Made by a program: the position numbers and the translations under genes
The notes under the pieces: generated by a model
Told to the model about the DNA's origin: nothing
Databases searched by the model: none
What the model saw: only the letters and a program-made list of their open reading frames with translations
Shown: one piece after another, positions 28,483-36,726 of the stretch
How positions within the stretch are numbered: position 1 is the first letter of the stretch
Layout: the number at the start of each line of letters is the position of its first letter
Assembly (NCBI GenBank): GCA_013416795.1
Contig: RQSC01000842.1
Location: forward strand, 1-36,726
DNA: 36,726 nt
Source: Prasinococcaceae sp. CCMP 1430
Taxonomy: Eukaryota > Prasinodermophyta > Palmophyllophyceae > Prasinococcales > Prasinococcaceae
Reading direction: 5' to 3'

Positions 28483-29308
28483 TCAGTTGGCCGCCGCGGC
28501 GTCCTCCTCGGGCGTCCTGCACGTGAGCGCGAGAGCGTGAAGCGAGCCCTTGAACTCATCCGCAAGCAGCTCATACACCTTGCGCTGCCGCTTGACGCGG
28601 TTGAGCCCCTCGAATGCCGATGACACCACCTCCATACGGAAATGCGTCTCCTCGCCGCGGAGGCCGTTGACGCCGGCGTGCCCTGAGTGCGAAGCGCTCT
28701 CGTCGTCGAGCTCCAGACGGGAGGGTGCCAGGGCGGCGCTCACCTTGGACACAATGGCGGCGTACACAGGGCGCGCCGCGTCTGTGTCATCCGTGGCGGC
28801 GCTCGCAGCTGGCTCGGCGTCCGTGCCCGCCGCTGCGCCCGTGGCGCCTCCCGCGGCGAGCGCCGCGGTCTTGGCCTGGATGAGCGCGAGCATGTTCAGA
28901 AACCCGTTGTTGCGAGAGGGCGTGAGGCTCTGCTTGAGACCGAGCTCTTCGACGAAGTCGGGCTGGACGGCCGCAACCTCGTCGGGCGTCGCGCCGCTGA
29001 GGCCCTCCACGAGCAGCGCGGCGAGGCCTTTGGTGAGCTGGGAGTCGCTGTCGGCCTCGTAGAGCATGGTGCCCGTCGCCGCATCCAGCCGCGCCACCAC
29101 CCACACCTGGGACACGCAGCCCTTGACCTTGTTGTCGTCGGTGCGCGCGGCGTCGTCCAGAGGCGCGAGCTTGGTTGCGAAGAAGAGCAGCTGCTTGTAG
29201 CGCTGCATGGGGTCGGGCACGGCCTGGAAGGAGCCGACGATGGCGCGCAGGCGCGCGGGCAGCGCGGCCGCGTCCGCCGCGCCGCACAGGGCCGTCAAAG
29301 AGCTGGTC
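28483..29308 (-). CDS. SufE-BolA fusion (plant SUFE1-like), N-terminal targeting exon not resolved
   Basis: The SufE domain runs from about nt 29290 to 28890: VPDPMQRYKQLLFFATKL, then KVKGCVSQVWV with the catalytic Cys (codon 29118-29116). A linker of about 50 Ala/Thr residues leads to a BolA domain: SHSGHAGVNG, THFRMEVVSSAFEGLNRV, RKVYELLADE and HALAL. SufE activates the cysteine desulfurase (NFS2/SufS) and accepts its sulfur for Fe-S assembly; BolA partners monothiol glutaredoxins. The same fusion exists in plant SUFE1 of plastids and mitochondria. In the BolA domain, RQR replaces the usual RHR. There is no ATG: the frame begins after a candidate acceptor (gtgtcag, exon start 29308). An ATG at 29470 opens an Arg-rich leader (MQCSMRRLPARHSARIGRG), but joining it needs an intron of about 34 nt or another exon. 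Convergent with FAM135. Confidence 0.88.
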
Positions 29309-29342
29309 CTGACACGGGCGCGACTACTCGTAGTATGCCCAC

Positions 29343-29377
29343 CGCCTGCCGCCTGCCGCCTGCCGCCTGCCGCCTGG
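29343..29377. repeat. Five-copy 7-bp tandem repeat (GCCTGCC)
   Basis: A short tandem repeat just upstream of the SufE-BolA exon, within the presumed targeting exon or intron on the minus strand. Copy number changes would shift the reading frame if it were coding, which argues that at least part is intronic. Confidence 0.8.
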
Positions 29378-29689
29378 CCCGCCCCTCCCGAAGCCCTCCG
29401 TTTGCGCCGCGCAGCCGCGCCCTATCCGCGCACTGTGGCGCGCAGGCAGCCTGCGCATGGAACACTGCATGCGGAGTCACTCGCGCATTCCGTTCTGTGC
29501 TGTGTTGTTGGATGCGCACCTGCCTCGCTGCGGCGCGATCTGCCGGTTGCGGGGTTCGATCCCGCGGTTCGGGGAGGCCCCAGCCGGGTGCGTGAGCGGT
29601 GGTGGGCATTTCGCGGGGCGCTCTCCGCGATTTGATGCAGCCGCCGGCGGCGGCCGGCGGCCGCGCGGACAGGCCGCGAAGAGGCGCGA

Positions 29690-29720
29690 GGGGGGGAGGG
29701 GGGAGGGGGGGGGAGGAGGA
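29690..29720 (+). promoter_or_regulatory. G-rich tract with quadruplex potential upstream of eIF2A
   Basis: Three long G runs separated by single A residues, about 160 bp before the eIF2A ATG and on its coding strand, so possibly in the 5' UTR. Such tracts fold into G-quadruplexes in vitro; a role in translation control is inference. Confidence 0.45.
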
Positions 29721-29876
29721 GATGCGGCGGAGGACAGAAGGGGTGTGATGGGATGGGGAGAGCCGCGAGAGTGCCACTCCTCCGGCGCGCGGTGGCTGCG
29801 GCGCGGGTGGAGCGCTCCTGTGCCGGCAGCAGAGGCGGCGGCGCGGCTGGTGCGGCGCGGATCCCGACCTGCCGCC

Positions 29877-31772
29877 ATGCCGAGCTATGACCAGTACATG
29901 TCCGTGCTCTGCCGCACGGACGAGGGCGCCAAGGTCTGCGCCATGAACGGCCTGTCGACCGACGTCAACATTCCGTACGGTGGCATCACCAAGTACTCGG
30001 CTGACGGCTCCCTGCTTGCCGCCGCGCGCGCCGAGACCGTCGCCGTGGTGAACGCGATGACCGGCGAGAGCGTGTGCGAGATCAGGTGCCACCGCGTCAG
30101 CGCGCTTGCCTTCTCGCCCAACAACACCTTCCTGCTCTGCTGGTCCAAACCCAACAAGGATGAGAAGAACCTCAACATGTTCAAGCTCGCCGACGGCAGC
30201 GAGGCCACGCCGTGCTTCAGCGTCTTCCAGAAGGTGCGTGCTGCGCGCGGGCTGTCGACGGACCACGCGTGTGGACGATGGCCGACGTGCTGACGACGGC
30301 ATGCCGTCTGCGATTGCGCGCTCACTCACGTCGCCTGCGCGTCCGTCCCTGCGCAGGGCTTTAGCCGCGACGCGTGGCCGAGCGTGCAGTGGTCCAGCGA
30401 TGAGACCACGGCGTGCCGGTGCGTGACGAACGAGGTGCACTTCTTCGACGGCACCGACTTCTCGAAGGGCATCATCGACAAGCTGCGCCTGCCGGGCGTC
30501 GACGCGGCCATCATGTCGCCCGCCGGGCCATGTGTGGCGTGCTACATCCCGGAGGCGAAGGGCGCCCCCGCGAGTATCGCGCTGTACGACACGAGCCATC
30601 TGACCGACCCGACTGGCAAGAGCACCGCGACAGCGCCGCTCGCACGGAAGTCTTTCTTCAAGTGCTCCTCGGCGCGCTTCATGTGGAACTCGACCGGTAC
30701 CGCTGTGGTGGTGCAGACCACTTCGGAGGTAGACACCGCCAACAAGTCGTACTACGGCTCGTCCAACCTCCACTTCCTCACGGCCGACGGATCGTACGAT
30801 GGCGCGGTCCCGCTGGACAAGGAGGGGCCCATCCACGACGTGCAGTGGAACCCGAACGGCCTGGAGTTTGCGGTGACGTACGGCTTCATGCCCGCGAAGA
30901 CGACCATATTCTCGTCCAGCTGCAAGGTGCTGCAGGACTTCGGCTCGGGCGCACATAACATCGTGCGCTTCAACGCCTTTGGCACGTACATGGCCGTGTG
31001 CGGCTTCGGCAACCTGCCAGGTGACGTCGACCTGTACGAGCGCAAGGCGCGCAACTGGGGCAAGATCAACACGGTGCGCGTGAGCAACGCGGTGGACCTC
31101 GAGTGGTCGCCGGACGGGCTGGCGTTCCTCACGATGACGGTGGCGCCGCGCCTGCGCGTGGACAATTGCTACAAGGTGTTCAACGCCGCTGGCTACAACG
31201 TGTCTTGCGTGAACTTCCCGGTGCTGTACGCGGCGAGCTGGCAGCCAGCACCCAAGGGAATCTACAGCGGGGAGAGGCTCACCAAGGAGGAGCTCGCAAA
31301 GGCCAAGGAGCTGGCGGCAGCGGCGCCTGCCGCGAAAAAGGTTGAAGCCTTCAAGCCCAGGCACCTCCGTGGGGTGGGCAGCGGCAATTTTTCGCTCAGC
31401 AAGGACGATGAAGACCTCAAGGGCAAGGCCAAGGCTGCCTTTGGTGCTTTCCGCTCCAAGCAGACGGTGGTGGGTGCCGAATTCGCCCAGCCGTCGGCGA
31501 GCGCGAAGAAGAACGCCGCCAAGAAGGCCGCCAAGAAGAAAAGGCAGGAGGAGGAGGCTGCCGCGGCCGCCGCGGCCGAGGCTGCGAAACTCAAGCTCTC
31601 CGAGCAGGTGGCTACCGATCCCGCGAAGAAGTTGCGCAACCTCAAAAAGAAGCTCAAGCAGATTGAGGACCTCGAGAAGAAGGTGGCGGATGGCCTCGCT
31701 CCTTCGGCTGAGCAGCAGGCCAAGCTCGCGGGCAAGGATGCGCTGCTGGGCGAGATAAAGGAGCTCGAGTGA
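29877..31772 (+). CDS. EIF2A: Eukaryotic translation initiation factor 2A, two exons
   Basis: Exon 1 29877-30233 and exon 2 30357-31772, with a 123-nt GT-AG intron (gtgcgt...gcgcag, phase 0); 590 aa, the usual eIF2A length. The ATG sits in GCCGCCATGC. The N-terminal part is a WD-like beta-propeller: LSTDVNIPYGGITKYSADG, VSALAFSPNNTFLLCW, then after the splice GFSRDAWPSVQWSSDE, FKCSSARFMWNSTGTAVVV, GPIHDVQWNPNGLEFAV, HNIVRFNAFGTYMAVCGFG and VDLEWSPDGLAFLTMTVAP. The latter ones are eIF2A signatures. A Lys/Ala/Glu-rich region and a C-terminal helical segment (KLRNLKKKLKQIEDLEKK) complete the protein. eIF2A binds 40S subunits and has been linked to non-canonical Met-tRNA delivery. It is head-to-head with SufE-BolA and convergent with the hydrolase (237 bp between stops). 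Confidence 0.95.
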
Positions 31773-32009
31773 ATGGGGCGCCGCCTGTGCGCATATTGAT
31801 CGATCCTGCGCCGCTCTCGGTGCGGCCACGAGCTGCGGGGTGTCGGGGGCACATTGCCCGCCGCGCATGCCCGCGCGCACGCATCTGTGACTAATAGGGA
31901 CGGAACGAGTAACGAAAATCAGAAACACATCACTGCTCAGCAATGCGGTGCGGTGCGCACGCAGGCGGCGTGGAGCACGTGGCCGCTCGACTGTTCGGCC
32001 GCTCGGCCG

Positions 32010-33200
32010 TCAGTCACAGAGCACGTGCGCCCAGGCGTCAATCACCGAGTCGCTGCCGTACCAGGCAGTAGGCGTGTTCATGGCATGAAAGACGCCGTCC
32101 AGGATCAGGGATTCACTCCCGGCATCCTCCCCCAGCAGCGCGTAGTGCGTGGGTACCACGCCGTCCCCCGCCGTGGCGCTGGTGCAAGCTACTTCCTTGT
32201 AACTCTCGCTTGCGCGCATGCGCCAGAGCAGCTGCCAGGGTAGCTCGGAAGCCCCATCGCCCGCCTCAGCCGACATCGCGCTGGCATCGACCCCTGCATC
32301 GGCCATGGCAGCGCCCAGCTTCTCCTTCTCGAGGCCGACGACCGCTCGCCCTGCAACGCAAACAACGCGGGTCTCTCCGCTGTCCAGCGGCGGTGCGCGT
32401 GCCACGCTAGTGAGCGCACCCCCTGTCATGTCGCGCCCGGGCGGCGGCGTCGGGAAGTGAGGCGTTCCCAAAGTCACCAGGTGCGAGGCGAGGTCGGGAC
32501 GGGAGGCAGCCACGCTGCGCGCCAGCCAGCCGCCGGCGCTGTGGCCCACCAGTGCGGCGCGGCGGCCGCTGCACTGCGCGGCATTGCGCAACGCGCTCTC
32601 GAGCCGCCGCAAGTACCAGCCGTACGCCACGTCTGGGGTGGCCGATGCTGCCCAGAAGTCGCGGCGAGGAAGCCCCGCAGCAAAAACACGCAGCCAATCC
32701 GCACGCGCCACGCTCGCCACCAGAACGCGGAAGCCGCGCGCCTCCAGAGCGCGCACCATGAACCTGTAGTCGCTACTCGCGTTGCCAAAGCCGGGCGCAA
32801 TCACAATTGTCGGCGCGTCGGCACCCGCACGGACTGAGCCGACCTCCCAGCTGCGTTCGATGTTGAAGACGCCGTCGAACCGTTCGCACGGCGGCGCGTG
32901 GCCGCGTGCGTCGCACAGCGCCGACACGTCGTCCGGCGACAGCGGCGGCGAGAGCGCCGGAGAGGGGGGATCGGCCTTGGCACCACGCATGCCGAACGCG
33001 CTGGACCAACTCGCCGGGTTGTGCCAGGGAAGCTCGGCCTGCGCCACCTCGCCGTTGGCCCCGCCGGCCCCACCCCCGTTGCGGCCACCGGTGCTGCAGC
33101 ACCGGCGGGGCGACCGCCGCTCCCGCGCCCTCGCGGCACGCCTCCCGCCCATGAATACGATCCCGACCCACGAGCCCGTGCATAGGAACTTGTTCTGCAT
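32010..33200 (-). CDS. Alpha/beta hydrolase, plant PGAP1-like/lipase-like
   Basis: 396 aa from ATG 33200, single exon. After a basic, Gly-rich N-terminal region of about 130 residues the hydrolase fold begins at TIVIAPGFGNASSDY (oxyanion-loop position). The chain continues with VRALEARGFRVLVASVAR, LVGHSAGGWLAR with nucleophile S221, SHLVTLGTPHFP, TAGDGVVPTHYALL (D346) and DGVFHAMNTP (H372). The Ser-Asp-His triad is therefore complete. Plants and algae carry plastid-predicted homologues with the same order, often labelled PGAP1-like, with no established substrate. The N-terminus (MQNKFLCTGSWVGIVFMGG) is weakly hydrophobic and could serve targeting. The frame stays open further upstream into the neighbouring gene, but this ATG avoids overlap. 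Head-to-head with the VEFS-box gene, 428 bp apart. Confidence 0.82.
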   Translation of the reverse strand: MQNKFLCTGSWVGIVFMGGRRAARARERRSPRRCCSTGGRNGGGAGGANGEVAQAELPWHNPASWSSAFGMRGAKADPPSPALSPPLSPDDVSALCDARGHAPPCERFDGVFNIERSWEVGSVRAGADAPTIVIAPGFGNASSDYRFMVRALEARGFRVLVASVARADWLRVFAAGLPRRDFWAASATPDVAYGWYLRRLESALRNAAQCSGRRAALVGHSAGGWLARSVAASRPDLASHLVTLGTPHFPTPPPGRDMTGGALTSVARAPPLDSGETRVVCVAGRAVVGLEKEKLGAAMADAGVDASAMSAEAGDGASELPWQLLWRMRASESYKEVACTSATAGDGVVPTHYALLGEDAGSESLILDGVFHAMNTPTAWYGSDSVIDAWAHVLCD

Positions 33201-33628
33201 CGCGCCCGCCCCGCCGTGCCGTGCCGCACGTGTGTGGCCGCCCGCCGTGCGCGCACACCCACCCGCAGACGCGGACGCCACCGCGCCACCCACCGACAGA
33301 CGGTCGCGAAACCTCGGAAGCCGTGCGATGTGAAGTGTCGATTTCCCTTGATCTTCGCACACGAATTGGCCTTCTTTCCGACCTTTCCGAAACTCTGCGG
33401 CGGCCGGCTCCTTCGCGCCTGTCGCGTCGTCGGAAATTGGCAGCCTGCGCGGGCGCGCCAGGTCGATTCGCGTGCGCCAGAGGCGGGGCAGGGTGCGGGG
33501 GGCACCCGGGGAGTCGAGATGGCGCCGATAGCGTCCATGTGCTCCATAATCTTGAGGTCCAGCAGGAGAGCCTAGCGTTCGCTGGATCGGGGGGGGGGCG
33601 GCGAGAGAGGCGTGCGCGCTGGGGCGCC
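33201..33628. promoter_or_regulatory. Divergent promoter region (hydrolase / VEFS-box gene)
   Basis: 428 bp between two facing starts. It contains a G run just before the VEFS-box ATG (about 33588-33600) and an AT-richer pocket at 33330-33400. No telo-box or other clear motif is visible. Confidence 0.45.
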
Positions 33629-35731
33629 ATGGACGCGCTCGCGGCTGGCGCGCGCGGCAGAGGCGCGCCGGCCTACGGTGGAGGCGCAGGTGGGGGCGCA
33701 AATGGGGACAGTCGGGGCAAGGGTGGGACTAGGGACGGGTCGGGTGGCGTTGCGGGTCGAGTGGAGGCGCCCATGGCCGTGACTGTGCCCGCAGGTGGCG
33801 GTGGCGTGGCGTCAAAGCGCTTGCGAGAACAGAGCGGCCAGCTCGAGTTGGCGAAAGGGCGGACAGCGGACGAGCGTGCACGTGCCGAGGCAATCGCGGA
33901 GGCGAGCTTCAGTGTGTACTACAAGCCGACGGAGCTGTATCTGGAGCTCCAGCAGAGGCTGTCATGGAAGGGGAATGGTGTGCCTGTATTCATGCGACGT
34001 AACCTGCTCTTCCGCCGCGTGGCGCCGCGTCCACCACGACCCACATCTCCTAAGGTTCGCGTGACCGTGCGCTCAACGATCAAGGCACCAGTGACACTGC
34101 TCATCATGCTCGCTCGGAAGGTGTCCGCGGGTGGGAGCACGGTGTACGACGTGGCGCAGACGCTGGCGGCCCCCGTAGGCAAAGCGCATGACGGCGGCGA
34201 CGGCGCGGCGTTCTCGGAGCCGTGCACGGTCGAAGTCGACACGCTTCGCTTGGCCAGCAAAGACGGCGCGCGACTGATAATCGCCGTGCTCCACGATCGG
34301 CCCCAGCTGTCATGGGCGCTGCCAAGGGCTGCCGCTAAAGCAGTCGAGAGGCCACTCCGCAGAGTGGACATCGGCGCGATCACCGGGGCAAAATCGATGA
34401 TGTGGTGCGACAGGCTTGACTTGGAGAAGCACATGCGGTCGGCGGGCACGGGGGACCACGCCAATGCTGGCGTGCACACGGTCAGTGGCATTTCCAAGTG
34501 GGACGCGCGCCTCAAACCGATGAGAATTATGGTGCAAAATCGCAACGGAGGCGGCGTGAGCTTGGTCTTTGCGAAGGGGGAAAACCTGCCCGGGGATGTT
34601 TCCCGCCTGCAGGCAATGCAAGTGACTGTCGAGACCGCTGACGCAAGGCTGTCAAGGGGGCAGGCGCTCCTCTCGCACTCCAGTGCACGTCACGATGAGG
34701 GCGCCGTGCTCTTCCACTACCTGTACTTTAACAACACGCGCCGCAAGGTGGAGCGCTGCACGCAGTGGAGCTGCCCATGGTGTATGCTCAAGTGCGGCAC
34801 GTACGACGGGCTGCAGTGTCACCTCTTGGCGTCGCATGACCTTTTCGGCTACGACTTCGGGCCGCGGACTTCTGACGGCAGCGATGTGAACATCAAAGTG
34901 ATTTGTCGCACAGACGCTCATGACAAGCTCGGCTCGCTGCGCATCCTCGACAGTGAGATGCTCGCGGAACCGTCGGAGCGCACATTCTGGTACCGCAGGG
35001 GGCACGGGACTAAGTCGCTTCACAAGCAGCTGGACAGTGAGCGGCGGAGCTTGCTCGTGGCGTGGCAGGAGAACGAGGTCGCAGCGATCGAGGCTGCCCG
35101 AGCGCGCGTTCAGGCTGGCGACAAGGACAAGGTCAAGGACGCCACAGACAAGGACGTCGGCGTTCGCGCGCGCAAGAAGCAGCGGGGCGAGGGCGGTGGG
35201 ACGAGCGGCGCGGGAAAGAAGCGCGACAAGGCTGCTGAGGTGAACGCCCGGCCTGGCACGGGCCGCCGCACGGGCCCGACCCCTCTCGACCAGCGGCAGT
35301 TTTACCACTCGCGCACGTGCCAGCCAATGTCTTTGGAGGAAGTCTACGGCGAGGAGGACAGCGACGACGAGATCGATATCACCGTCGCCGATGCTGAGGA
35401 CCTCGCGATGCTGGGCGAATACGCCAACCTTGACGACGCGCAGCTCGAGTTTATGCACCTGTGGAACATGTTCACGATGAGACACCAGATCTTCGCGGAC
35501 ACGTACGTGCCGAAAGCGTGCGGCATTTTCGCGGGGGAGAGTCGCGAGCAGTTGTCCAAGCCCGCGATGCGGAGGTGCTTCGTGCTTCACTTGCTCAACC
35601 TCACAGAGTTCGGCCTGCTGGACGGCCAAGCCATGACCGAGTGCCTGCGAGTCGTGGACGGCAAAGCATCGACCGCGCCAGCCGACGCAGGCGCGGTAGC
35701 CGGGTCGCCATTTGTGACGGCAGCGCAATGA
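33629..35731 (+). CDS. VEFS-box Polycomb protein (Su(z)12/EMF2/VRN2-type PRC2 subunit)
   Basis: 700 aa, single exon, from ATG 33629 in GCCATGG context. A Gly-rich start (about 50 residues) precedes the conserved N-terminal region with YYKPTELYLELQQR and VPVFMRRNLLFRR. A C2H2 zinc finger is seen at C382-x2-C385-x12-H398-x4-H403 (CPWCMLKCGTYD, CHLLASHDLFGYDF), as in all Su(z)12 proteins. A Lys/Arg-rich linker follows (about 475-545). The C-terminal VEFS box (about 555-665) shows RQFYHSRTCQPM, acidic DSDDEID, FMHLWNMFTMRH, FADTYVPKACGIF and CFVLHLLNLTEFGLL. Su(z)12 bridges the E(z) methyltransferase and the p55 subunit in PRC2, which trimethylates H3K27. Its presence predicts Polycomb silencing in this alga. 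Convergent with the NSE2-like gene, 200 bp between stops. Confidence 0.95.
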   Translation: MDALAAGARGRGAPAYGGGAGGGANGDSRGKGGTRDGSGGVAGRVEAPMAVTVPAGGGGVASKRLREQSGQLELAKGRTADERARAEAIAEASFSVYYKPTELYLELQQRLSWKGNGVPVFMRRNLLFRRVAPRPPRPTSPKVRVTVRSTIKAPVTLLIMLARKVSAGGSTVYDVAQTLAAPVGKAHDGGDGAAFSEPCTVEVDTLRLASKDGARLIIAVLHDRPQLSWALPRAAAKAVERPLRRVDIGAITGAKSMMWCDRLDLEKHMRSAGTGDHANAGVHTVSGISKWDARLKPMRIMVQNRNGGGVSLVFAKGENLPGDVSRLQAMQVTVETADARLSRGQALLSHSSARHDEGAVLFHYLYFNNTRRKVERCTQWSCPWCMLKCGTYDGLQCHLLASHDLFGYDFGPRTSDGSDVNIKVICRTDAHDKLGSLRILDSEMLAEPSERTFWYRRGHGTKSLHKQLDSERRSLLVAWQENEVAAIEAARARVQAGDKDKVKDATDKDVGVRARKKQRGEGGGTSGAGKKRDKAAEVNARPGTGRRTGPTPLDQRQFYHSRTCQPMSLEEVYGEEDSDDEIDITVADAEDLAMLGEYANLDDAQLEFMHLWNMFTMRHQIFADTYVPKACGIFAGESREQLSKPAMRRCFVLHLLNLTEFGLLDGQAMTECLRVVDGKASTAPADAGAVAGSPFVTAAQ

Positions 35732-35931
35732 TGTCGGCGCGCGAGCCGGGCGAGGGACACGGTGATGTAAGATATTATAAGCGCAGATGAAGGCGCAATG
35801 GTACAACCTGGGTGGCGCGCGCGCGGCGTGGGGGAGCGACCCTTTCCAGCCCGAGCGAGTAGACGGGGGCACGACGAAGAGCCTTCGCGTGCACATCTCC
35901 CACATACGCGCGCACGGACGCACGAGGCCGC

Positions 35932-36666
35932 TCAGTCATCGTCGAGCGTGACGGCGCGCGGGCGCTTGCGCTGCTGCCCCCCGCTGAGCATGTGGTCGCA
36001 CTCTTCGAGTGTGTCTTTGGTGACGTAGTGCGTCGTGCCCGGGCACGGGCACGCTACGCGGCCCCCTCTCCCCTTGGCCGCAATGTACTGTAAGATGAAT
36101 TCCTTTTCGTACACGTACCCCTTCTCGTCTTGCACGGGTTCTCGGAGCTCTGGCAGCGGCACAGCACACAGCGGGCACTTCTTGTTGATGGTGCCCTGCG
36201 TCGGCTCCATTACGAGGTCCTCATCCTCCTGCCCCGGCATTGCCTCGCCGGCGTGGTTGACCGCCCAGATCTCCTGCTCGAACTTGGCGATCCTGTTGCG
36301 CGCGTTCTCCTGCTGGCGCGGATTCTGCTTCGCCTGCTGAGCGAGCTGTTCGATCGCGGCCGTGAAGCCGACGACCGACATGGCGCCGCTCTCCTGCCTC
36401 TGAGGCACGGCATGGTTGCCCTTTGAGATTTCGGCCAGCGCCTTGACGTGCGCGCGCGCGTCGGTCTCGACCTCGGTGAGCTCCTTGAACGCCGCCCTGA
36501 GCTTCTCAACACGCTCAGAGTCGCCGTACTTCTCGCACGCCAGCGCGGCGTCGATCACGGAGTTCATGCTGTTGACTCCCTCCTTCACGAACTCCTTGGC
36601 GCTCGTCATGAGGTCGGCCGCCTTCTCGTGCACCCGTGAGAGCTCGGCCACCCCCGCCGCCGCCAT
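35932..36666 (-). CDS. NSE2/MMS21-like protein of the SMC5/6 complex with degenerate SP-RING
   Basis: 244 aa from ATG 36666, single exon. The N-terminal 100 residues are helical (LSRVHEKAADLM, KEFVKEGVNSMNSVIDAAL, EVETDARAHVKALAEI), as in the SMC5-binding arm of NSE2. The C-terminal domain has CPLC (C164, C167), REPVQDEKGYVYEKEFILQYI and VACPCPGTTHYVTKDTL, which align with the SP-RING of NSE2 SUMO ligases (CPxT, PV-x-CxHxYE, CPxxGC). The expected C-x-H pair is K182-G183-Y184, and the last Cys of CPxxGC is T211, so only one or two zinc ligands (C206, perhaps C208) remain. The fold may be U-box-like and zinc-free. NSE2 SUMOylates partners in DNA repair with SMC5/6; ligase activity here is uncertain. 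An earlier in-frame start codon (36711) is possible. Confidence 0.78.
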   Translation of the reverse strand: MAAAGVAELSRVHEKAADLMTSAKEFVKEGVNSMNSVIDAALACEKYGDSERVEKLRAAFKELTEVETDARAHVKALAEISKGNHAVPQRQESGAMSVVGFTAAIEQLAQQAKQNPRQQENARNRIAKFEQEIWAVNHAGEAMPGQEDEDLVMEPTQGTINKKCPLCAVPLPELREPVQDEKGYVYEKEFILQYIAAKGRGGRVACPCPGTTHYVTKDTLEECDHMLSGGQQRKRPRAVTLDDD

Positions 36667-36726
36667 CGCGTCGCACGACGCGCGGCGCCTCGTCCCCGGC
36701 GCCGGGCGCAACGGCTGCGCGCGCGG

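Noticed and set aside
29549-29565. tRNA T-arm-like hairpin (GCGGG-GTTCGAT-CCCGC)
   Set aside because: The loop is shifted by one base from the canonical TTC position. The 3' side has no matching 5' acceptor strand about 60 nt upstream, and no D or anticodon arm is visible.
29295-31943. 882-codon open frame antisense to eIF2A
   Set aside because: It is a mirror of a well-conserved coding gene in GC-rich DNA, is Arg/His/Leu-rich and shows no domain. The sense strand is clearly the gene.
1-36726. Biosynthetic cluster, mobile element, CRISPR or viral island
   Set aside because: No transposase, integrase, terminal repeats, spaced direct repeats or viral genes are visible, and the gene functions are unrelated housekeeping and signalling roles.

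Overview
This is nuclear DNA from a unicellular photosynthetic eukaryote with a very GC-rich, compact genome. The eukaryotic evidence is spliceosomal introns of about 115-215 nt (one apparently GC-AG), a PRC2 VEFS-box protein, eIF2A, a kinesin, an NSE2-like protein and a FAM135 lipase. The algal evidence is a DUF3007 protein and a UPF0114 protein of plastid type and a plant-type SufE-BolA fusion. Plant-type telo-box motifs and an APEM9-like protein would fit a green-lineage alga such as a prasinophyte. A GC-rich haptophyte cannot be excluded, and the taxon is not fixed by what I can see.

Layout, left to right. A 5'-truncated FG-GAP/UnbV/animal-haem-peroxidase membrane protein (+) faces an APEM9-like tail-anchored protein (-). 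Then come a DUF3007 plastid protein (+), a RING-finger protein (-, two exons), a UPF0114 membrane protein (+, two exons), a mitochondrial-type HSP20 (-) with heat-shock elements upstream, and an EGF-like type I membrane protein (-). A 1501-residue kinesin-like protein (-) with a degenerate motor stands head-to-head with a TKL-like kinase (+). A HIF-type prolyl 4-hydroxylase (-, three exons) stands head-to-head with a DEDDh exonuclease (+, three exons). The right part holds a FAM135 lipase-like protein (+, two exons), SufE-BolA (-), eIF2A (+, two exons), an alpha/beta hydrolase (-), the VEFS-box PRC2 subunit (+) and an NSE2-like protein (-).

Genes are mostly arranged as alternating head-to-head and tail-to-tail pairs. 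Convergent stop codons are usually only 170-310 bp apart, and several divergent gaps carry telomere-repeat-like motifs. The genes are housekeeping and signalling genes of unrelated pathways and do not look like one co-functional cluster. I see no transposon, CRISPR array, rRNA or tRNA. The most novel items are the secreted or membrane-tethered propeller-peroxidase fusion, the kinesin with a broken switch II, and the NSE2-like protein that lacks most of its zinc ligands.

Caveats: two single N characters (5612, 19315) and several homopolymer runs mark weak assembly spots, and some 5' ends (kinase, prolyl hydroxylase, APEM9-like, SufE-BolA, DUF3007) cannot be fixed from this sequence. Splice sites were read by eye from consensus, phase and protein-family continuity.
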